A DNA stretch of 64,000 bases. Origin: Jezberella montanilacus. Lineage in GTDB: Bacteria > Pseudomonadota > Gammaproteobacteria > Burkholderiales > Burkholderiaceae_B. The DNA lies in the NCBI RefSeq assembly GCF_003003055.1, contig NZ_PVTV01000013.1, positions 186,001 through 250,000 on the forward strand, given 5' to 3'. Numbering within the stretch: the first letter of the stretch is position 1; each line of letters opens with the position of its first letter. The position numbers and the translations under genes are program-made. Shown piece after piece: positions 26,407 through 40,200 of the stretch. The notes under the pieces are model-generated. The model was not told the DNA's origin. It saw only the letters and a program-made list of their open reading frames with translations, and did no database searches.

Positions 26407-27690
26407 ATGCACCGCTATCGTCGCAGGTTTATTCAATCGGGACTCGCGCTTGTCACAAGCGGTGCTGGGGCGTGGGATATGAATCGTCACAGTGCCATGG
26501 CGCAGACAAGCTTGACCAACCCACTAGACAAGCTCTTGCAGGCAGCTGTGACCAACCGAGATTTGCCCGGCGTAGTCGCCCTGATTACAGATAGCAGCCA
26601 CGTGCTTTATGAAGGGGCGTTTGGTGAACGCGCTTTTGGGCAAGGCACGGCTGGCCAAAACGCAAACATGACAATGGATACAGTCATGTGGCTCGCCTCA
26701 ATGACCAAGCCAGTTGTCGCGGTTGCGGCGATGCAACTCGTCGAAGCTGGCAAACTCGAGCTCGATGCGCCCGTATCCAACTGGCTACCTCAATTGGCCA
26801 GAGCACAAGTTTTAACTGGATTTGATCACCACAACCATCCAATCTTGAGAGATGCGAAAACGAAGATCACCTTGCGTCATTTATTGACCCACACGGCTGG
26901 GTTTACATATGACCTTTGGGATGCCAACCTCGTTAAGTACCATCAAGTCACGGGCAAGCCTAGATCGGCTTCAGGCAAGAAGCTCGGGCTAGAACTGCCA
27001 CTCGCCTTCGACCCCGGTTCTCAGTGGGAATACGGTATTAACTACGATTGGGTCGGCCTGTTAATCGAAGCCGTCAGCAACAGGACGCTGGGCGAATATA
27101 TCCGCCAGCACATCACCGAGCCGCTCAGCATGACGAGCACTAGCTTCACGATCAGCACCGATATGCGCAAGCGGCTGGCGAAAATCCACCAGCGCGATGC
27201 CGTGCAACATTTTAAAGTCACACCCATTGAGATTGGCGCTCACGCCGAGTTCGAGTCTGGTGGTGCGGGCTTGTACTCAACTGCGAGGGACTATGCGGCA
27301 TTCATGCGGATGATTTTGAACAAAGGCTCACTCAACGGACAGCAAATACTGAAACCTGAAACCGTTGCTCTGATGACGAAAAACTCGACTGGTGATTTAA
27401 AGGTGACAAAGCTCCACTCGCAAAACCAAACCTGGTCCCGCGATATTGATTTTTTTCCGGGTGTGAAAAAAAGCTGGGGCTTAGGTTTTATGATTAACCA
27501 AGAGCGAGCCCCAACTGGACGATCAGCAAATAGTCTTGCCTGGGCGGGGATTGGTAACACTTTCTTCTGGCTTGACCCTGAGAACGAGATCGGCGGATTG
27601 ATGATGACGCAGTTGCTGCCTTTTCTCGATCAAAGCGTGACCCGAGTTTTTACTGACTTCGAGCGCAATGCTTATCAGACACTAAGATAA
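26407..27690 (+). CDS. Exported serine hydrolase (class C beta-lactamase/esterase family)
   Basis: A 427-residue serine hydrolase. The catalytic Ser-Lys pair is in WLASMTKP. A tyrosine lies in the WEYGINYDW block, and late segments (GRSANSLAWAGIGNTFFW) carry the third motif. The N-terminus has an arginine cluster before a hydrophobic stretch (RYRRRFIQSGLALV), like a twin-arginine signal, so export is likely. Start chosen at 26407; a GTG 69 bases upstream would place residues before the signal. EstB-like esterase or peptidase activity is as likely as beta-lactamase. A close paralogue follows 17 bp downstream. Confidence 0.85.
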   Translation: MHRYRRRFIQSGLALVTSGAGAWDMNRHSAMAQTSLTNPLDKLLQAAVTNRDLPGVVALITDSSHVLYEGAFGERAFGQGTAGQNANMTMDTVMWLASMTKPVVAVAAMQLVEAGKLELDAPVSNWLPQLARAQVLTGFDHHNHPILRDAKTKITLRHLLTHTAGFTYDLWDANLVKYHQVTGKPRSASGKKLGLELPLAFDPGSQWEYGINYDWVGLLIEAVSNRTLGEYIRQHITEPLSMTSTSFTISTDMRKRLAKIHQRDAVQHFKVTPIEIGAHAEFESGGAGLYSTARDYAAFMRMILNKGSLNGQQILKPETVALMTKNSTGDLKVTKLHSQNQTWSRDIDFFPGVKKSWGLGFMINQERAPTGRSANSLAWAGIGNTFFWLDPENEIGGLMMTQLLPFLDQSVTRVFTDFERNAYQTLR

Positions 27691-27707
27691 AAATAATTGG
27701 AGACAAA

Positions 27708-28877
27708 ATGAAAGCAATAATCGACACCATTCTTAAAAACGCGGTTGATGCGGGGCATATACCCGGCGCCATTGCGGCGATTACGAATTCTGACGGGCTG
27801 CTGTATGCGGGTGCTTATGGTGAAGGTGCGTTGGGACAAGGCGATCAGGTCGGTATGGACACCGTCGTTTGGCTGGCCTCGATGACCAAGCCCATTGTTG
27901 GCGCTGCCGTTATGCAACTGGTTGATCAAGGAAAATTAACCAGTAGTCTGGATGAAGAGGCCTCGCGGTGGTTACCACAACTGGGACAAGTCAAAGTATT
28001 GACCGGCTGGGATGCTGCAGGCCAGCCGATGTTCAGAGATCCGAAAAGCTCTATCACTGTGCGCCAGCTGCTGACACATACTTGTGGTTTTGCCAATGAC
28101 ATTTGGTCACCCGATCTTGCACGCTATCATCAAGTGACTGGCAAACCTCGTGCTGGTTCAGGCAAAAAAGCCGGGCTCGATGTGCCATTGATGTTTGATC
28201 CTGGCACACAATGGGATTACGGTATTGGCATCGACTGGGCAGGCCAGCTGGTTGAAGCAATCTCTGGCATGAGTCTGGGTGCTTTTATTAAGCAGCACAT
28301 CACTGATCCGCTTGACATGAACAGTACGGCCTTCAAACTCAGCCCTGATATGCGCGCGCGTATGGCCAAAGTCCATCAACGCGACGTCACGGGCAAGCTA
28401 ACGGCAAGCCCGTTTGAAACCAATCAAAACCCAGAATTCGAACCTGGCGGTGGCGGTTTGTATTCAACCGCCAATGATTACATCAAGTTCATGCGCATGA
28501 TGTTGAACAAAGGTGCCGGCAATGGCCATCAGATATTGAAGTCTGATACTGTCTCGCTCATGTCCCGGAATGCCATTGGGCTGTTGCGGGTGAAGATGCT
28601 TCACACCAACGACGAGCGACGTTCGCTCGACGCAGAGTTCTTCCCTGGTTTGCCTAAAACCTGGGGCTTGAGTTTCATGATTAATGAAGAGACGGCACCA
28701 ACGGGCCGATCAAAAGGCAGCTTGGCTTGGGCGGGCTTGCCGAATACTTATTTCTGGATTGATCCAATCAAAAACGTCGCTGGCGTAATCCTGATGCAGA
28801 TCCTGCCTTTTGCTGATACGAAAGCCCTGGCACTCTTTACTGATTTCGAGACAGCGGCCTACGACTGCTTGTCATAG
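27708..28877 (+). CDS. Cytoplasmic serine hydrolase, paralogue of the preceding gene
   Basis: A 389-residue protein clearly similar along its length to the preceding one: WLASMTKP, RYHQVTGKPR, GSGKKAGL, GRSKGSLAWAGLPNTYFW. It starts directly at the catalytic domain and has no export signal. WDYGIGIDW replaces the WEYGINYDW of its neighbour, so the Asn after the active-site Tyr is Gly here, which may alter activity. GGAG lies before the ATG. This is a tandem duplication with one exported and one cytoplasmic copy. The natural substrate is unknown. Confidence 0.87.
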   Translation: MKAIIDTILKNAVDAGHIPGAIAAITNSDGLLYAGAYGEGALGQGDQVGMDTVVWLASMTKPIVGAAVMQLVDQGKLTSSLDEEASRWLPQLGQVKVLTGWDAAGQPMFRDPKSSITVRQLLTHTCGFANDIWSPDLARYHQVTGKPRAGSGKKAGLDVPLMFDPGTQWDYGIGIDWAGQLVEAISGMSLGAFIKQHITDPLDMNSTAFKLSPDMRARMAKVHQRDVTGKLTASPFETNQNPEFEPGGGGLYSTANDYIKFMRMMLNKGAGNGHQILKSDTVSLMSRNAIGLLRVKMLHTNDERRSLDAEFFPGLPKTWGLSFMINEETAPTGRSKGSLAWAGLPNTYFWIDPIKNVAGVILMQILPFADTKALALFTDFETAAYDCLS

Positions 28878-28895
28878 GCCGGCTCAAAGTGCTGA

Positions 28896-29492
28896 TTAGG
28901 CAAAAGGCATGGTTTGAGCCATGGCTGGTAATTTAACAACTGATTCATACCAGGCGGTGAGCTTAGGATGACCTGGGCGCCAGGGCTCGTTCTCAAATCT
29001 GAAATCAAGGTAACCCAAGGCGCAGGCGACGGCGACTTCTCCGATGGTGCTCAGTTGATGAAGGCTGCCTGCCTCTTTTTCTAGATCATCCAGTGCTCGG
29101 CTAACTTTGCCTTGCTGTAACGTGATGTACCCGATGCGGCCTTCGTCTTGGGGCAACGCGATCTCGCGACGGCGAGGTTGGCTGGCATCCAGAATGCCAT
29201 CACCAATTGCGTGCAAACGAAGCGCTGTCCAGCGGGCTGGTCCCTCTGCCGGAAACAACGGGGCGGCGCTTCCAATGCTATCCAAGTATTCACAGATTAC
29301 TGGGCTATCAAAAAGCCCCTGACCGTCGTCAGTAACCAAGGTTGGTATCTTTGCAAGCGGATTTGACTGTGCCAAGACGGGGTCTGTCGTAGCAATGACC
29401 CATTTCTCAATTTGAGCATCGATCCCACGCAAGATTGCGCAGACCATCGCTTTACGCACGTAAGGACTAGCACCAGAAGCAGTTAATTTCAT
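28896..29492 (-). CDS. Glutathione S-transferase family protein
   Basis: A 198-residue GST with a thioredoxin-like N-terminal domain (ASGASPYVRKAM, with NPLAKIPTL and DSPVICEYLD for glutathione binding) and an all-helical C-terminal domain ending at LPAMAQTMPF. The ATG at 29492 sits at the family-typical N-terminus with GGGGAT upstream; the frame extends five codons further. It converges on the serine hydrolase pair. Substrate unknown. Confidence 0.85.
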   Translation of the reverse strand: MKLTASGASPYVRKAMVCAILRGIDAQIEKWVIATTDPVLAQSNPLAKIPTLVTDDGQGLFDSPVICEYLDSIGSAAPLFPAEGPARWTALRLHAIGDGILDASQPRRREIALPQDEGRIGYITLQQGKVSRALDDLEKEAGSLHQLSTIGEVAVACALGYLDFRFENEPWRPGHPKLTAWYESVVKLPAMAQTMPFA

Positions 29493-29631
29493 TCCTATCC
29501 CCATCAATTCGTTATTGTCGTTCCGGGATTCTACCGAATAAACCTCACAGCTCAGGATGCAAGCATCCCCACCCTATTTGCTGGGGCATTTTTCCTTGGA
29601 CGTTACGCCCCCTGATTCGGGCAGTATTACG

Positions 29632-29659
29632 TTGACGTCACAAGGCGCTCGTGTATAGT
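29632..29659 (+). promoter_or_regulatory. Sigma-70 promoter of the small gene at 29708
   Basis: TTGACG (29632-29637) and TATAGT (29654-29659) are separated by 16 bases, close to the consensus. Transcription would begin near 29666. This puts the first in-frame GTG (29651) upstream of the message and argues for a start further downstream. Confidence 0.6.
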
Positions 29660-29707
29660 GCTGTGGGTGTTAATAAGCGCAGTCTAACCGTCCCCAAGGT
29701 GCTGAAA

Positions 29708-29905
29708 GTGAAATTTGAGGTGTCCAACGATCAAATCGCGATCATTAAGCTCGTTCACGATAAGCTCTCGAAAAGTTATGAACCTGACTTGCTCAGCCTA
29801 TCTCTTAAGCTGGCCGGCGTGGTCAAGGCGCTGGACGCCCAAGTGCTGTCAACAGAAGACAGTCACGCTGCCATCATGGCCGCCATTCGCAAGAAAAAGA
29901 CTTAA
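29708..29905 (+). CDS. Small conserved-looking protein of unknown function
   Basis: A reading frame giving about 65 residues (KFEVSNDQIAIIKLVHDKLS through IMAAIRKKKT), helical and charged with a lysine-rich end. The frame opens at GTG 29651, but a good promoter -10 overlaps that codon. The GTG at 29708, eight bases after AAGG, is therefore my preferred start; GTG 29699 is also possible. It lies divergent from the GST gene and convergent with ispB. I recognise no domain. Confidence 0.5.
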   Translation: MKFEVSNDQIAIIKLVHDKLSKSYEPDLLSLSLKLAGVVKALDAQVLSTEDSHAAIMAAIRKKKT

Positions 29906-29929
29906 CAATCTCAAGTCAGCGACTCAGGC

Positions 29930-30898
29930 CTAGCGATCCCGATCGACCGCGAAGGCGCAAAGCGCAAGCAAAGCGTCTTTGCACGTAGACTCGGGGAACA
30001 CATTCAACGCTTGTCGCGCCAGTTCGGCCTCAGCCTGCGCGGTTTGCATTGCATAATTTAGCGCGTCGTTCGCCTGAATCGCTTGAGCAACCGCCTCGAA
30101 ATCTGCCTCACCCTGCTCAATCGCAACGCGAACTAAAGCTCTTTGGTCAGGTGTTCCAACCTCTAGTACACGAATCAGCGGCAAAGTGGGTTTGCCCTCT
30201 TTTAAATCGTCACCGACGTTTTTACCCAGCGCGGTGGCCTCACCGCTGTAGTCAAGCACGTCATCCACTAATTGAAACGCAGTGCCAATATGCCGACCAA
30301 ACGCCGCGGCGGCCTCGATTTGCTCAAGCGTCGCATCGCTTATCACTGCGCCAGCTTCGGCAGCCGCCTCAAACAGCTTAGCCGTTTTGAAACGTACAAC
30401 CTGCAAATAACGAGCCTCTGACACATCAGGGTCATGGATATTCAGCAACTGCAAGACCTCGCCCTCGGCAATCACGGTCGTCGCCGAGGACATGATCTGC
30501 ATAATCCGCATGCGATCGACATCAACCATCATCTCGAAGGCGCGTGAATACAGATAATCACCGACCAGCACGCTGGCGGCGTTGCCAAAGACGGCGTTGG
30601 CAGTACTGCGGCCACGTCTGAGATCTGACTCATCGACCACATCGTCGTGCAACAGCGTGGCCGTATGTATGAATTCGACAATAGCCGCCAATAAATGATG
30701 CCGCTGTCCTTGATAGCCCAACGCCTTCGCAACCATCAACAAGATGGCTGGACGCATCCGTTTACCCCCCGCACCGATGATGTAATCGCCTATCGTGCGG
30801 ATCAAAACAACCTCAGAATTCAGGCGAGTTCTGATCACCGCGTCAACTGCGGTCATATCCTGAACAACAGGATTGAGTAAATCGTTAAGGTTCTGCAC
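29930..30898 (-). CDS. ispB: Octaprenyl diphosphate synthase
   Basis: IspB extends farnesyl diphosphate to the C40 side chain of ubiquinone. The 322-residue protein has both aspartate motifs of trans-prenyl synthases: LLHDDVVDE (first, residues 82-90) and LVDDVLDY (second, about residue 210), plus GGKRMRP (44-50) for the diphosphate. It is divergent from rplU, the common arrangement in proteobacteria. Chain length is inferred from the family and context. Confidence 0.93.
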   Translation of the reverse strand: MQNLNDLLNPVVQDMTAVDAVIRTRLNSEVVLIRTIGDYIIGAGGKRMRPAILLMVAKALGYQGQRHHLLAAIVEFIHTATLLHDDVVDESDLRRGRSTANAVFGNAASVLVGDYLYSRAFEMMVDVDRMRIMQIMSSATTVIAEGEVLQLLNIHDPDVSEARYLQVVRFKTAKLFEAAAEAGAVISDATLEQIEAAAAFGRHIGTAFQLVDDVLDYSGEATALGKNVGDDLKEGKPTLPLIRVLEVGTPDQRALVRVAIEQGEADFEAVAQAIQANDALNYAMQTAQAEAELARQALNVFPESTCKDALLALCAFAVDRDR

Positions 30899-30909
30899 GC
30901 GACTTTCTT

Positions 30910-30938
30910 TTGACTTTCAATTAGTTACACGCTATTAT
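30910..30938 (+). promoter_or_regulatory. Sigma-70 promoter of the rplU-rpmA operon
   Basis: TTGACT and TATTAT are separated by exactly 17 bases, a near-consensus promoter. It lies about 75 bp before the rplU start, as expected for a strongly expressed ribosomal operon. Confidence 0.75.
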
Positions 30939-31015
30939 CTATGGCTCGGCTACGTGAACGCACGGCGTTCTCGTCTCTGAACACATTTAATTGCAACAAA
31001 ACACGAGGTTAACCC

Positions 31016-31327
31016 ATGTACGCGGTCATAAAAACTGGTGGCAAGCAGTATCGCATTGCTACTGGCGAAAAATTGAAAATAGAACAGATACCGGCTGACA
31101 TTGGGCAAGAAATCACGCTGGATCAAGTGCTTTCCGTAGGCGAAGGTGACCAACTTAAAGTTGGCACGCCGCTTGTGGCAGGCGCAGTGGTCAAAGCAAC
31201 GGTTCTTGCACAAGGACGCCATGATAAGGTCACGATCTTCAAAATGCGTCGTCGCAAGCATTATCAGAAGCATCAAGGCCACCGTCAAAACTACACCGAG
31301 ATCTTGATTGGTGACATCGCGGCGTAA
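31016..31327 (+). CDS. rplU: 50S ribosomal protein L21
   Basis: The 103-residue length and the sequence [20 protein letters not shown], with the conserved C-terminal [16 protein letters not shown] block, identify L21. It is a 23S rRNA-binding protein of the large subunit. It is the first gene of the rplU-rpmA-obgE-proB run, behind a strong promoter. Confidence 0.98.
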   Translation: MYAVIKTGGKQYRIATGEKLKIEQIPADIGQEITLDQVLSVGEGDQLKVGTPLVAGAVVKATVLAQGRHDKVTIFKMRRRKHYQKHQGHRQNYTEILIGDIAA

Positions 31328-31368
31328 GGCCACGGTCATCGGATCCCGGCTCGCAACAGGAACAAATC

Positions 31369-31629
31369 ATGGCACAGAAAAAAGGCGGCGGCTCGACGCG
31401 TAACGGTCGTGACTCAGAATCGAAACGGTTAGGCGTAAAAGCCTACGGTGGCGAACTGATCCCGGCTGGTTCAATCATTATTCGCCAGCGTGGCACCAAG
31501 TTTCACCCCGGCACAAACGTAGGTATTGGTAAAGACCATACTTTGTTTGCGCTGGTGGATGGCAAGGTCAAATTCGCTGTTAAAGGTAAGCTCAACAAAT
31601 CGACGGTTTCTATCGTCGCAGCTGAGTAA
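31369..31629 (+). CDS. rpmA: 50S ribosomal protein L27
   Basis: An 86-residue L27, starting [18 protein letters not shown]. Its flexible N-terminal tail reaches the peptidyl-transferase centre. AGGA precedes the ATG. A terminator follows directly, so the ribosomal genes can be expressed above obgE. Confidence 0.98.
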   Translation: MAQKKGGGSTRNGRDSESKRLGVKAYGGELIPAGSIIIRQRGTKFHPGTNVGIGKDHTLFALVDGKVKFAVKGKLNKSTVSIVAAE

Positions 31630-31651
31630 GCCATCAGGCAGTACTAAAGGC

Positions 31652-31680
31652 CCTGTCGCAAGCGGCAGGGCTTTTTTATT
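31652..31680 (+). terminator. Rho-independent terminator after rpmA
   Basis: GCCCTG and CAGGGC pair, extended inward past a G-T wobble by CG/CG pairs over a CAAG loop, and are followed by TTTTTTA. It lies between rpmA and obgE and probably attenuates rather than isolates obgE, since no clear new promoter is visible before obgE. Confidence 0.8.
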
Positions 31681-31691
31681 TTTAAGTGTAA

Positions 31692-32813
<1,122 letters not shown>

Positions 32814-32822
32814 ACTAGCGTT

Positions 32823-33959
32823 ATGGCGAAACCTGCATCCACTGTTTCAGTTGTCGCAACGGCCAAGCGAGTCGTTGCCAAGGTCGGCTCCTCCTTGGTT
32901 ACCAATGATGGTCGAGGGCTTGACCGCGAGGCAGTGGCCCAATGGGCGGCGCAAATCGCAGCCCTGCATGCACAAGGTAAAGAGGTTGTGCTGGTCTCAA
33001 GTGGTGCCATTGCTGAAGGTATGGCCAGGCTTGGCTGGCAAAAACGTCCCACATCAATGAATGAACTTCAAGCGGCGGCGGCCGTCGGTCAAATGGGGCT
33101 TGCGCAAGCCTATGAAGTTGCGTTTGGTGTTCATCACATTAAAGCTGCACAAATTCTGCTTACCCATGAGGATCTGGCCGACCGGCAACGCTACCTCAAC
33201 GCCCGATCCACTATCTTTGCCCTGCTCCGTTTGGGCGTTGTGCCCATCGTCAACGAGAACGACACGGTATCAACTGAAGAGATTGCCGTGGGTGACAACG
33301 ACACCTTGGGTGCTCTGGTCACCAATCTGATCGAAGCAGACGCTTTGATTATTTTGACGGATCAACGCGGGTTGTACGAATCTGATCCCCGCAAAAATCC
33401 TGAGGCCAAATTCGTCTCACATGCGCAGGCAGGTGATGTCAGCCTAGAGGCCATGGCAGGTGGTGCTGGATCAGGTATCGGCAAAGGTGGCATGCTCACC
33501 AAAATTCTCGCTGCCAAGCGCGCAGCAAAAAGCGGCGCTCATACCGTCATTGCCTCGGGTCGCGAGCCCGACGTGATGGTCAGGCTCGCTGCTGGCGAAT
33601 GCATCGGTACAGAACTCAGAGCTAGTGTTCAAGTCTTGTCTGCCCGTAAGCAATGGATGGCTGACCACTTGCGCGTGCGTGGTCGCCTGGTGCTTGACGA
33701 CGGTGCGGTCAAAGCCTTGCGCGATGAAGGCAAAAGCCTTTTACCGATTGGCGTTCGAGCTGTACAGGGTCGTTTTGAGCCTGGCGATGTCGTCGCGTGC
33801 TTAGACAAAAACGGCACCGAGCTCGCAAGGGGTCTGGTCAATTACTCGTCGGCGGATGCTCGCCGCATCATGGGCAAACCCTCTGGCGACATCGCATCTA
33901 TTCTCGGTATGATGAATGAAGCGGAACTGATGCACAGGGATAATCTAATCCTTATTTAG
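32823..33959 (+). CDS. proB: Glutamate 5-kinase
   Basis: This enzyme phosphorylates glutamate in the first step of proline synthesis. The 378-residue product has an amino-acid kinase domain ([47 protein letters not shown]) and a C-terminal PUA domain from about residue 285. Feedback inhibition by proline is expected from the family. proA is not in the window. Confidence 0.96.
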   Translation: MAKPASTVSVVATAKRVVAKVGSSLVTNDGRGLDREAVAQWAAQIAALHAQGKEVVLVSSGAIAEGMARLGWQKRPTSMNELQAAAAVGQMGLAQAYEVAFGVHHIKAAQILLTHEDLADRQRYLNARSTIFALLRLGVVPIVNENDTVSTEEIAVGDNDTLGALVTNLIEADALIILTDQRGLYESDPRKNPEAKFVSHAQAGDVSLEAMAGGAGSGIGKGGMLTKILAAKRAAKSGAHTVIASGREPDVMVRLAAGECIGTELRASVQVLSARKQWMADHLRVRGRLVLDDGAVKALRDEGKSLLPIGVRAVQGRFEPGDVVACLDKNGTELARGLVNYSSADARRIMGKPSGDIASILGMMNEAELMHRDNLILI

Positions 33960-33986
33960 TCAGTCAAATCCTCTCTCGAGATACGC

Positions 33987-36052
<2,066 letters not shown>

Positions 36053-36068
36053 GGCTAACTGACTTACT

Positions 36069-37187
36069 TTGTCGGTCGCAAACAAACCATCCACCCTATC
36101 TCGGCTCCCTCTCATCGACGCGATGAAGGGGGTCGGATGCGTGGCAATCGTTTTGCATCATTTGGCTTTTTATGGCCCGATGGCCAATGTTGTTGCCCAA
36201 GCAGCGCCCGACACCATTGCTTGGCTGTTTGATTACGCAAGACTGGCTGTGCAAATGTTTTTTGTACTGGCCGGTTATTTGGTTGCAGCACGTGTCGCGC
36301 CAGACGCCAAACCAGCCGAGTTAAAGCCTTTGCAGCTCGTTTGGGGTCGCTATAAAAGGTTAGTGACGCCCTTTATCTTTGCGGTCGCCTCAGCTACGCT
36401 GATCACAGCGCTGGTGCGTCCGTGGTTCGAGCACGACTCCTTATCCGCTGCGCCGTCTCTCTGGCAACTCGTTGCACATGGTTTACTTATCCATGATGTG
36501 CTGGGCTATGAGGCGCTATCGGCAGGCGTCTGGTATGTTGCGATTGATTTTCAATTATTTGTCGCAACAGTCTTGATCACGCTTTTGATGCGTTCAATGC
36601 CAGCTCGCTTATTGGCCCTGTTTCCCCTCGTGGTGATTGCCTTGGCCGCTAGCTCACTGTGGATCCTCAATCGCCATACTGAGCTCGATATTTACGCGCC
36701 CTATTTTTTTGGTGCATACGGATTGGGCATGCTCGCTTATTGGTCGAATCGCTCGGCGCTCGGCGAGGTGGCTATCTTCGTTATTCTTGCGCTTGGCGGG
36801 ATGGCCTTGTGGATTGATTTTCGTTACCCGATTGCTGTGGCGCTTGGTTCAGCGATGCTGGTGAGTTTGGCTGCGCATCGGGGTTGGCTCGAGAGCTGGC
36901 CAAAGCCAGGCCTGCTGACCGCCTTGGGGCAACGGTCGTATTCGATCTTTTTAATTCACTATGGCATCTGTGTTGGCGTCAATGCAGTCTGGCACCGGTA
37001 TTTTCCCGAGGGCGTGTTAATCAACACGATTGGTATGCTCATCGCCACCTTGGCATCAATTAGCGCAGGGGCGTCGCTCTATCGCTTTGTTGAATCCAGA
37101 GCCAAAGTGTTTGGTCGTAACGGGCTCACGCTGCTGTTGGCGATCGTGCTTGGCGCTGCCCTGCTCATTGAAAGCCTGAGCTGGTGA
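36069..37187 (+). CDS. Acyltransferase family 3 membrane protein
   Basis: An integral membrane protein of about 372 residues and ten hydrophobic helices. It begins with the family motif RLPLIDAMKGVGCVAIVLHHL. Members transfer acetyl or other acyl groups to sugars or lipids of the envelope (OafA/WecH type). The only usable start before this motif is TTG at 36069; the next ATG (36123) would cut into helix 1. A weak TAAGG lies further upstream. It is 16 bp after thiC, possibly on the same message, but functionally unrelated. Acceptor unknown. Confidence 0.82.
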   Translation: MSVANKPSTLSRLPLIDAMKGVGCVAIVLHHLAFYGPMANVVAQAAPDTIAWLFDYARLAVQMFFVLAGYLVAARVAPDAKPAELKPLQLVWGRYKRLVTPFIFAVASATLITALVRPWFEHDSLSAAPSLWQLVAHGLLIHDVLGYEALSAGVWYVAIDFQLFVATVLITLLMRSMPARLLALFPLVVIALAASSLWILNRHTELDIYAPYFFGAYGLGMLAYWSNRSALGEVAIFVILALGGMALWIDFRYPIAVALGSAMLVSLAAHRGWLESWPKPGLLTALGQRSYSIFLIHYGICVGVNAVWHRYFPEGVLINTIGMLIATLASISAGASLYRFVESRAKVFGRNGLTLLLAIVLGAALLIESLSW

Positions 37188-37202
37188 CCTAAAAAATTAA
37201 AG

Positions 37203-40200
37203 TTAACCCAAACTTGGCGCGAGCGTTCGACGAACATCCTGCTCGGTTCGGCCACTACGTTTAACGTAATCGCTCACTTGATCGTCCCCGATCATCCCGA
37301 CATTAAAGTACTGAGATTGTGGATGACTGAAGTAGAAACCCGAGACGCTTGCCGCAGGATGCATGGCATAACTATCGGTGAGCATCATGCCAATAGCAGC
37401 GCCATCGAGAACCTCGAACATTTCACGCTTGATGACGTGCTCCGGGCACGCTGGGTAACCTGGCGCTGGGCGAATACCCTGATACTTCTCAGCGATCATC
37501 TCCTCGTTTGAGAGCGCCTCGTTAGCAACATAGCCCCAAATATCGGTGCGCACCCGTGCATGCAAGGCCTCTGCAAACGCCTCGGCGCAACGATCTGCCA
37601 GGGACTTGAACATGATGGATGAGTAATCATCCTGAGCCTTCTCAAACTCTTGCTCTTTCTTATCAACGCCTATGCCGGCAGTGACTGCGAAGAGGCCAAT
37701 GTAATCCATCACGCCCGATGATTTCGGTGCGATGAAATCGGCCAGGCACTTGTTATCGACGCCTTGACGCTTAACACCCTGTTGACGAAGGCCGCGCCAA
37801 GTGAAAAGAACCTTTTCACGAGTCTCGTCCTGATAAACCTCAATGTCATCATCATTCACGGTGTTGGCGGGATAGAAGCCCACTACGCCATTTGCGGTTA
37901 ACCAGCGACCATCGATCATTTTTTTGAGCATGGCCTGCCCATCTGCGTAGACTTTCTTGGCTTGCTCGCCCACGACCTTGTCTTCAAGGATGGCGGGGAA
38001 CTGACCAAACAGACTCCAGGTCTGAAAGAAAGGTGTCCAGTCGATAAATTTGGCAAGCTCAGACAAATCGAAATTTTTAAACGTGCGGCGACCGATAAAT
38101 TTTGGTCGTGGTGGTTGATACGTGGACCAATCGATTTTAGGTTTACCCGCTCTGGCATCAGCCATGGATACAAGAGGCGTCACCTTGCGATTAGCGTAGC
38201 GACGTCTCACATCCTCGTACTCTTGTGCCAACTCATCAAGATAGCTGTTTGCAGTCTCGGATACCAGATTGGTCGCAACGCCGACCGAGCGGCTTGCATC
38301 CGGCACGTAAATCACTGGCCCTTCATAATGCGGCGCAATCTTGACAGCGGTATGGACGCGGCTCGTGGTCGCACCACCAATCATGAGCGGCATCTTGCGG
38401 CTACGGAAATACTCGTCACGCTGCATCTCGCTGGCGACGTAGGCCATCTCTTCGAGACTCGGCGTAATCAAACCGGATAGACCAATGATGTCTACGCCCT
38501 CGGCCTTAGCCCGTGCCAGAATTTCAGCAGCTGGCACCATCACGCCCATGTTGATGACGTCGAAGTTATTACACTGAAGCACCACCGTGACGATGTTCTT
38601 GCCGATGTCATGCACATCACCCTTGACAGTCGCAATCAGGATCTTGCCCTTCGCGCGCACATCACCGCCGGCCGCCTCAATCTGCCGCTTTTCTTCTTCG
38701 ATATAAGGTACAAGGTGGCTGACCGCTTGTTTCATCACACGAGCAGACTTCACCACTTGTGGCAGAAACATTTTGCCTTCGCCGAAGAGATCGCCGACGA
38801 TGTTCATGCCATCCATCAGCGGCCCTTCAATGACCTCGATTGGGCGACCGCCGCGACTGGCAATTTGCTGCCTCACCTCTTCGGTATCTTCAACAATAAA
38901 GTTGGTAATGCCATGCACGAGAGAATGCGCTAGGCGCTTTTCCACCTCCTGAGCACGCCAGGCAAGGTCTTCCTCTTTTTTAGCGCCGGTGCCTTTAATG
39001 GCATCGGCGGCGATCACTAAGCGTTCAGTGGGTGTTCTCGTGTCGTCAGCTTCTTTCTTACCGATTGGCAACGGACGATCAAGGACGACATCCTCAACCA
39101 GATCACGCAAGTCAGCAGGGATATCCGCGTACACACCCAATTGACCGGCATTGACAATGCCCATGGTCATGCCTTCGCGGATGGCGTAGTACAGAAAGAC
39201 CGTGTGAATGGCCTCTCGCATCGGTTCATTGCCGCGGAAGGAAAAGCTTACGTTTGAGACACCGCCTGAGATACGAGCATGCGGTAAGTGCTCACGAATC
39301 CATCTGGTGGCTTCGATAAAGTCCACTGCGTAGTGATTGTGTTCGTCGATACCGGTTGCTATCGCGAACACGTTTGGATCAAAAATAATGTCTTCGGGCG
39401 GGAACCCTACGACATCAACCAGCAGTCGATAGGCGCGCGTGCATATCTCTTTGCGGCGTTCAAGTGTATCGGCCTGCCCTTTTTCGTCAAAGGCCATGAC
39501 GACTGCGGCGGCACCATAGCGTCGGCATAAATGCGCTTGCTTGAGAAAAGGCGCTTCGCCTTCTTTGAGCGAAATCGAATTAACGATGGCCTTACCCTGT
39601 ACACATTTCAGGCCAGTTTCGATAACAGCCCATTTCGAGCTATCGATCATCACAGGCACGCGCGCAATATCGGGCTCTGAGGCAATCAAATTCATGAACC
39701 GGTGCATACACGCCGCTGAATCCAGCATGGCCTCATCCATATTGATATCGATGATCTGCGCGCCGTTTTCAACTTGTTGTCGAGCAACTGCGACGGCTTC
39801 GTCGTACTTCTCTTCTTTAATCAGGCGAGCAAACATTTTGCTGCCTGTCACGTTGGTGCGCTCGCCCACGTTAATAAAAAGCGATTCAGCATCAAAATTT
39901 AACGCTTCAAGACCAGAGAGCCGTGTTTTGACGTCGATCTCGGGCACCACCCGTGCAGGCAACGCTTGCACTTGCTGGACAATTGCCTGAATATGATCTG
40001 GCGTGGTCCCGCAACAGCCACCCACCATGTTCACCAGACCAGACCGTGCAAACTCTTCTAACAGGGCAGACGTATCGCTCGGTAACTCATCAAAGCCAGT
40101 GTCGCTCATTGGATTGGGCAAACCCGCATTGGGATAGACGCACACATAGGTGTCACAAATTTTCGAGAGCTCAGCTACATAAGGGCGCATGAGCGCAGCC

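Noticed and set aside
29567-29593. CCCCA/TGGGG hairpin followed by T run
   Set aside because: No gene on the plus strand ends before it, and the five-base stem with a long loop is weak.
37962-38480. Long open frame antisense to metH
   Set aside because: It mirrors the MetH coding sequence and shows no recognisable domain.
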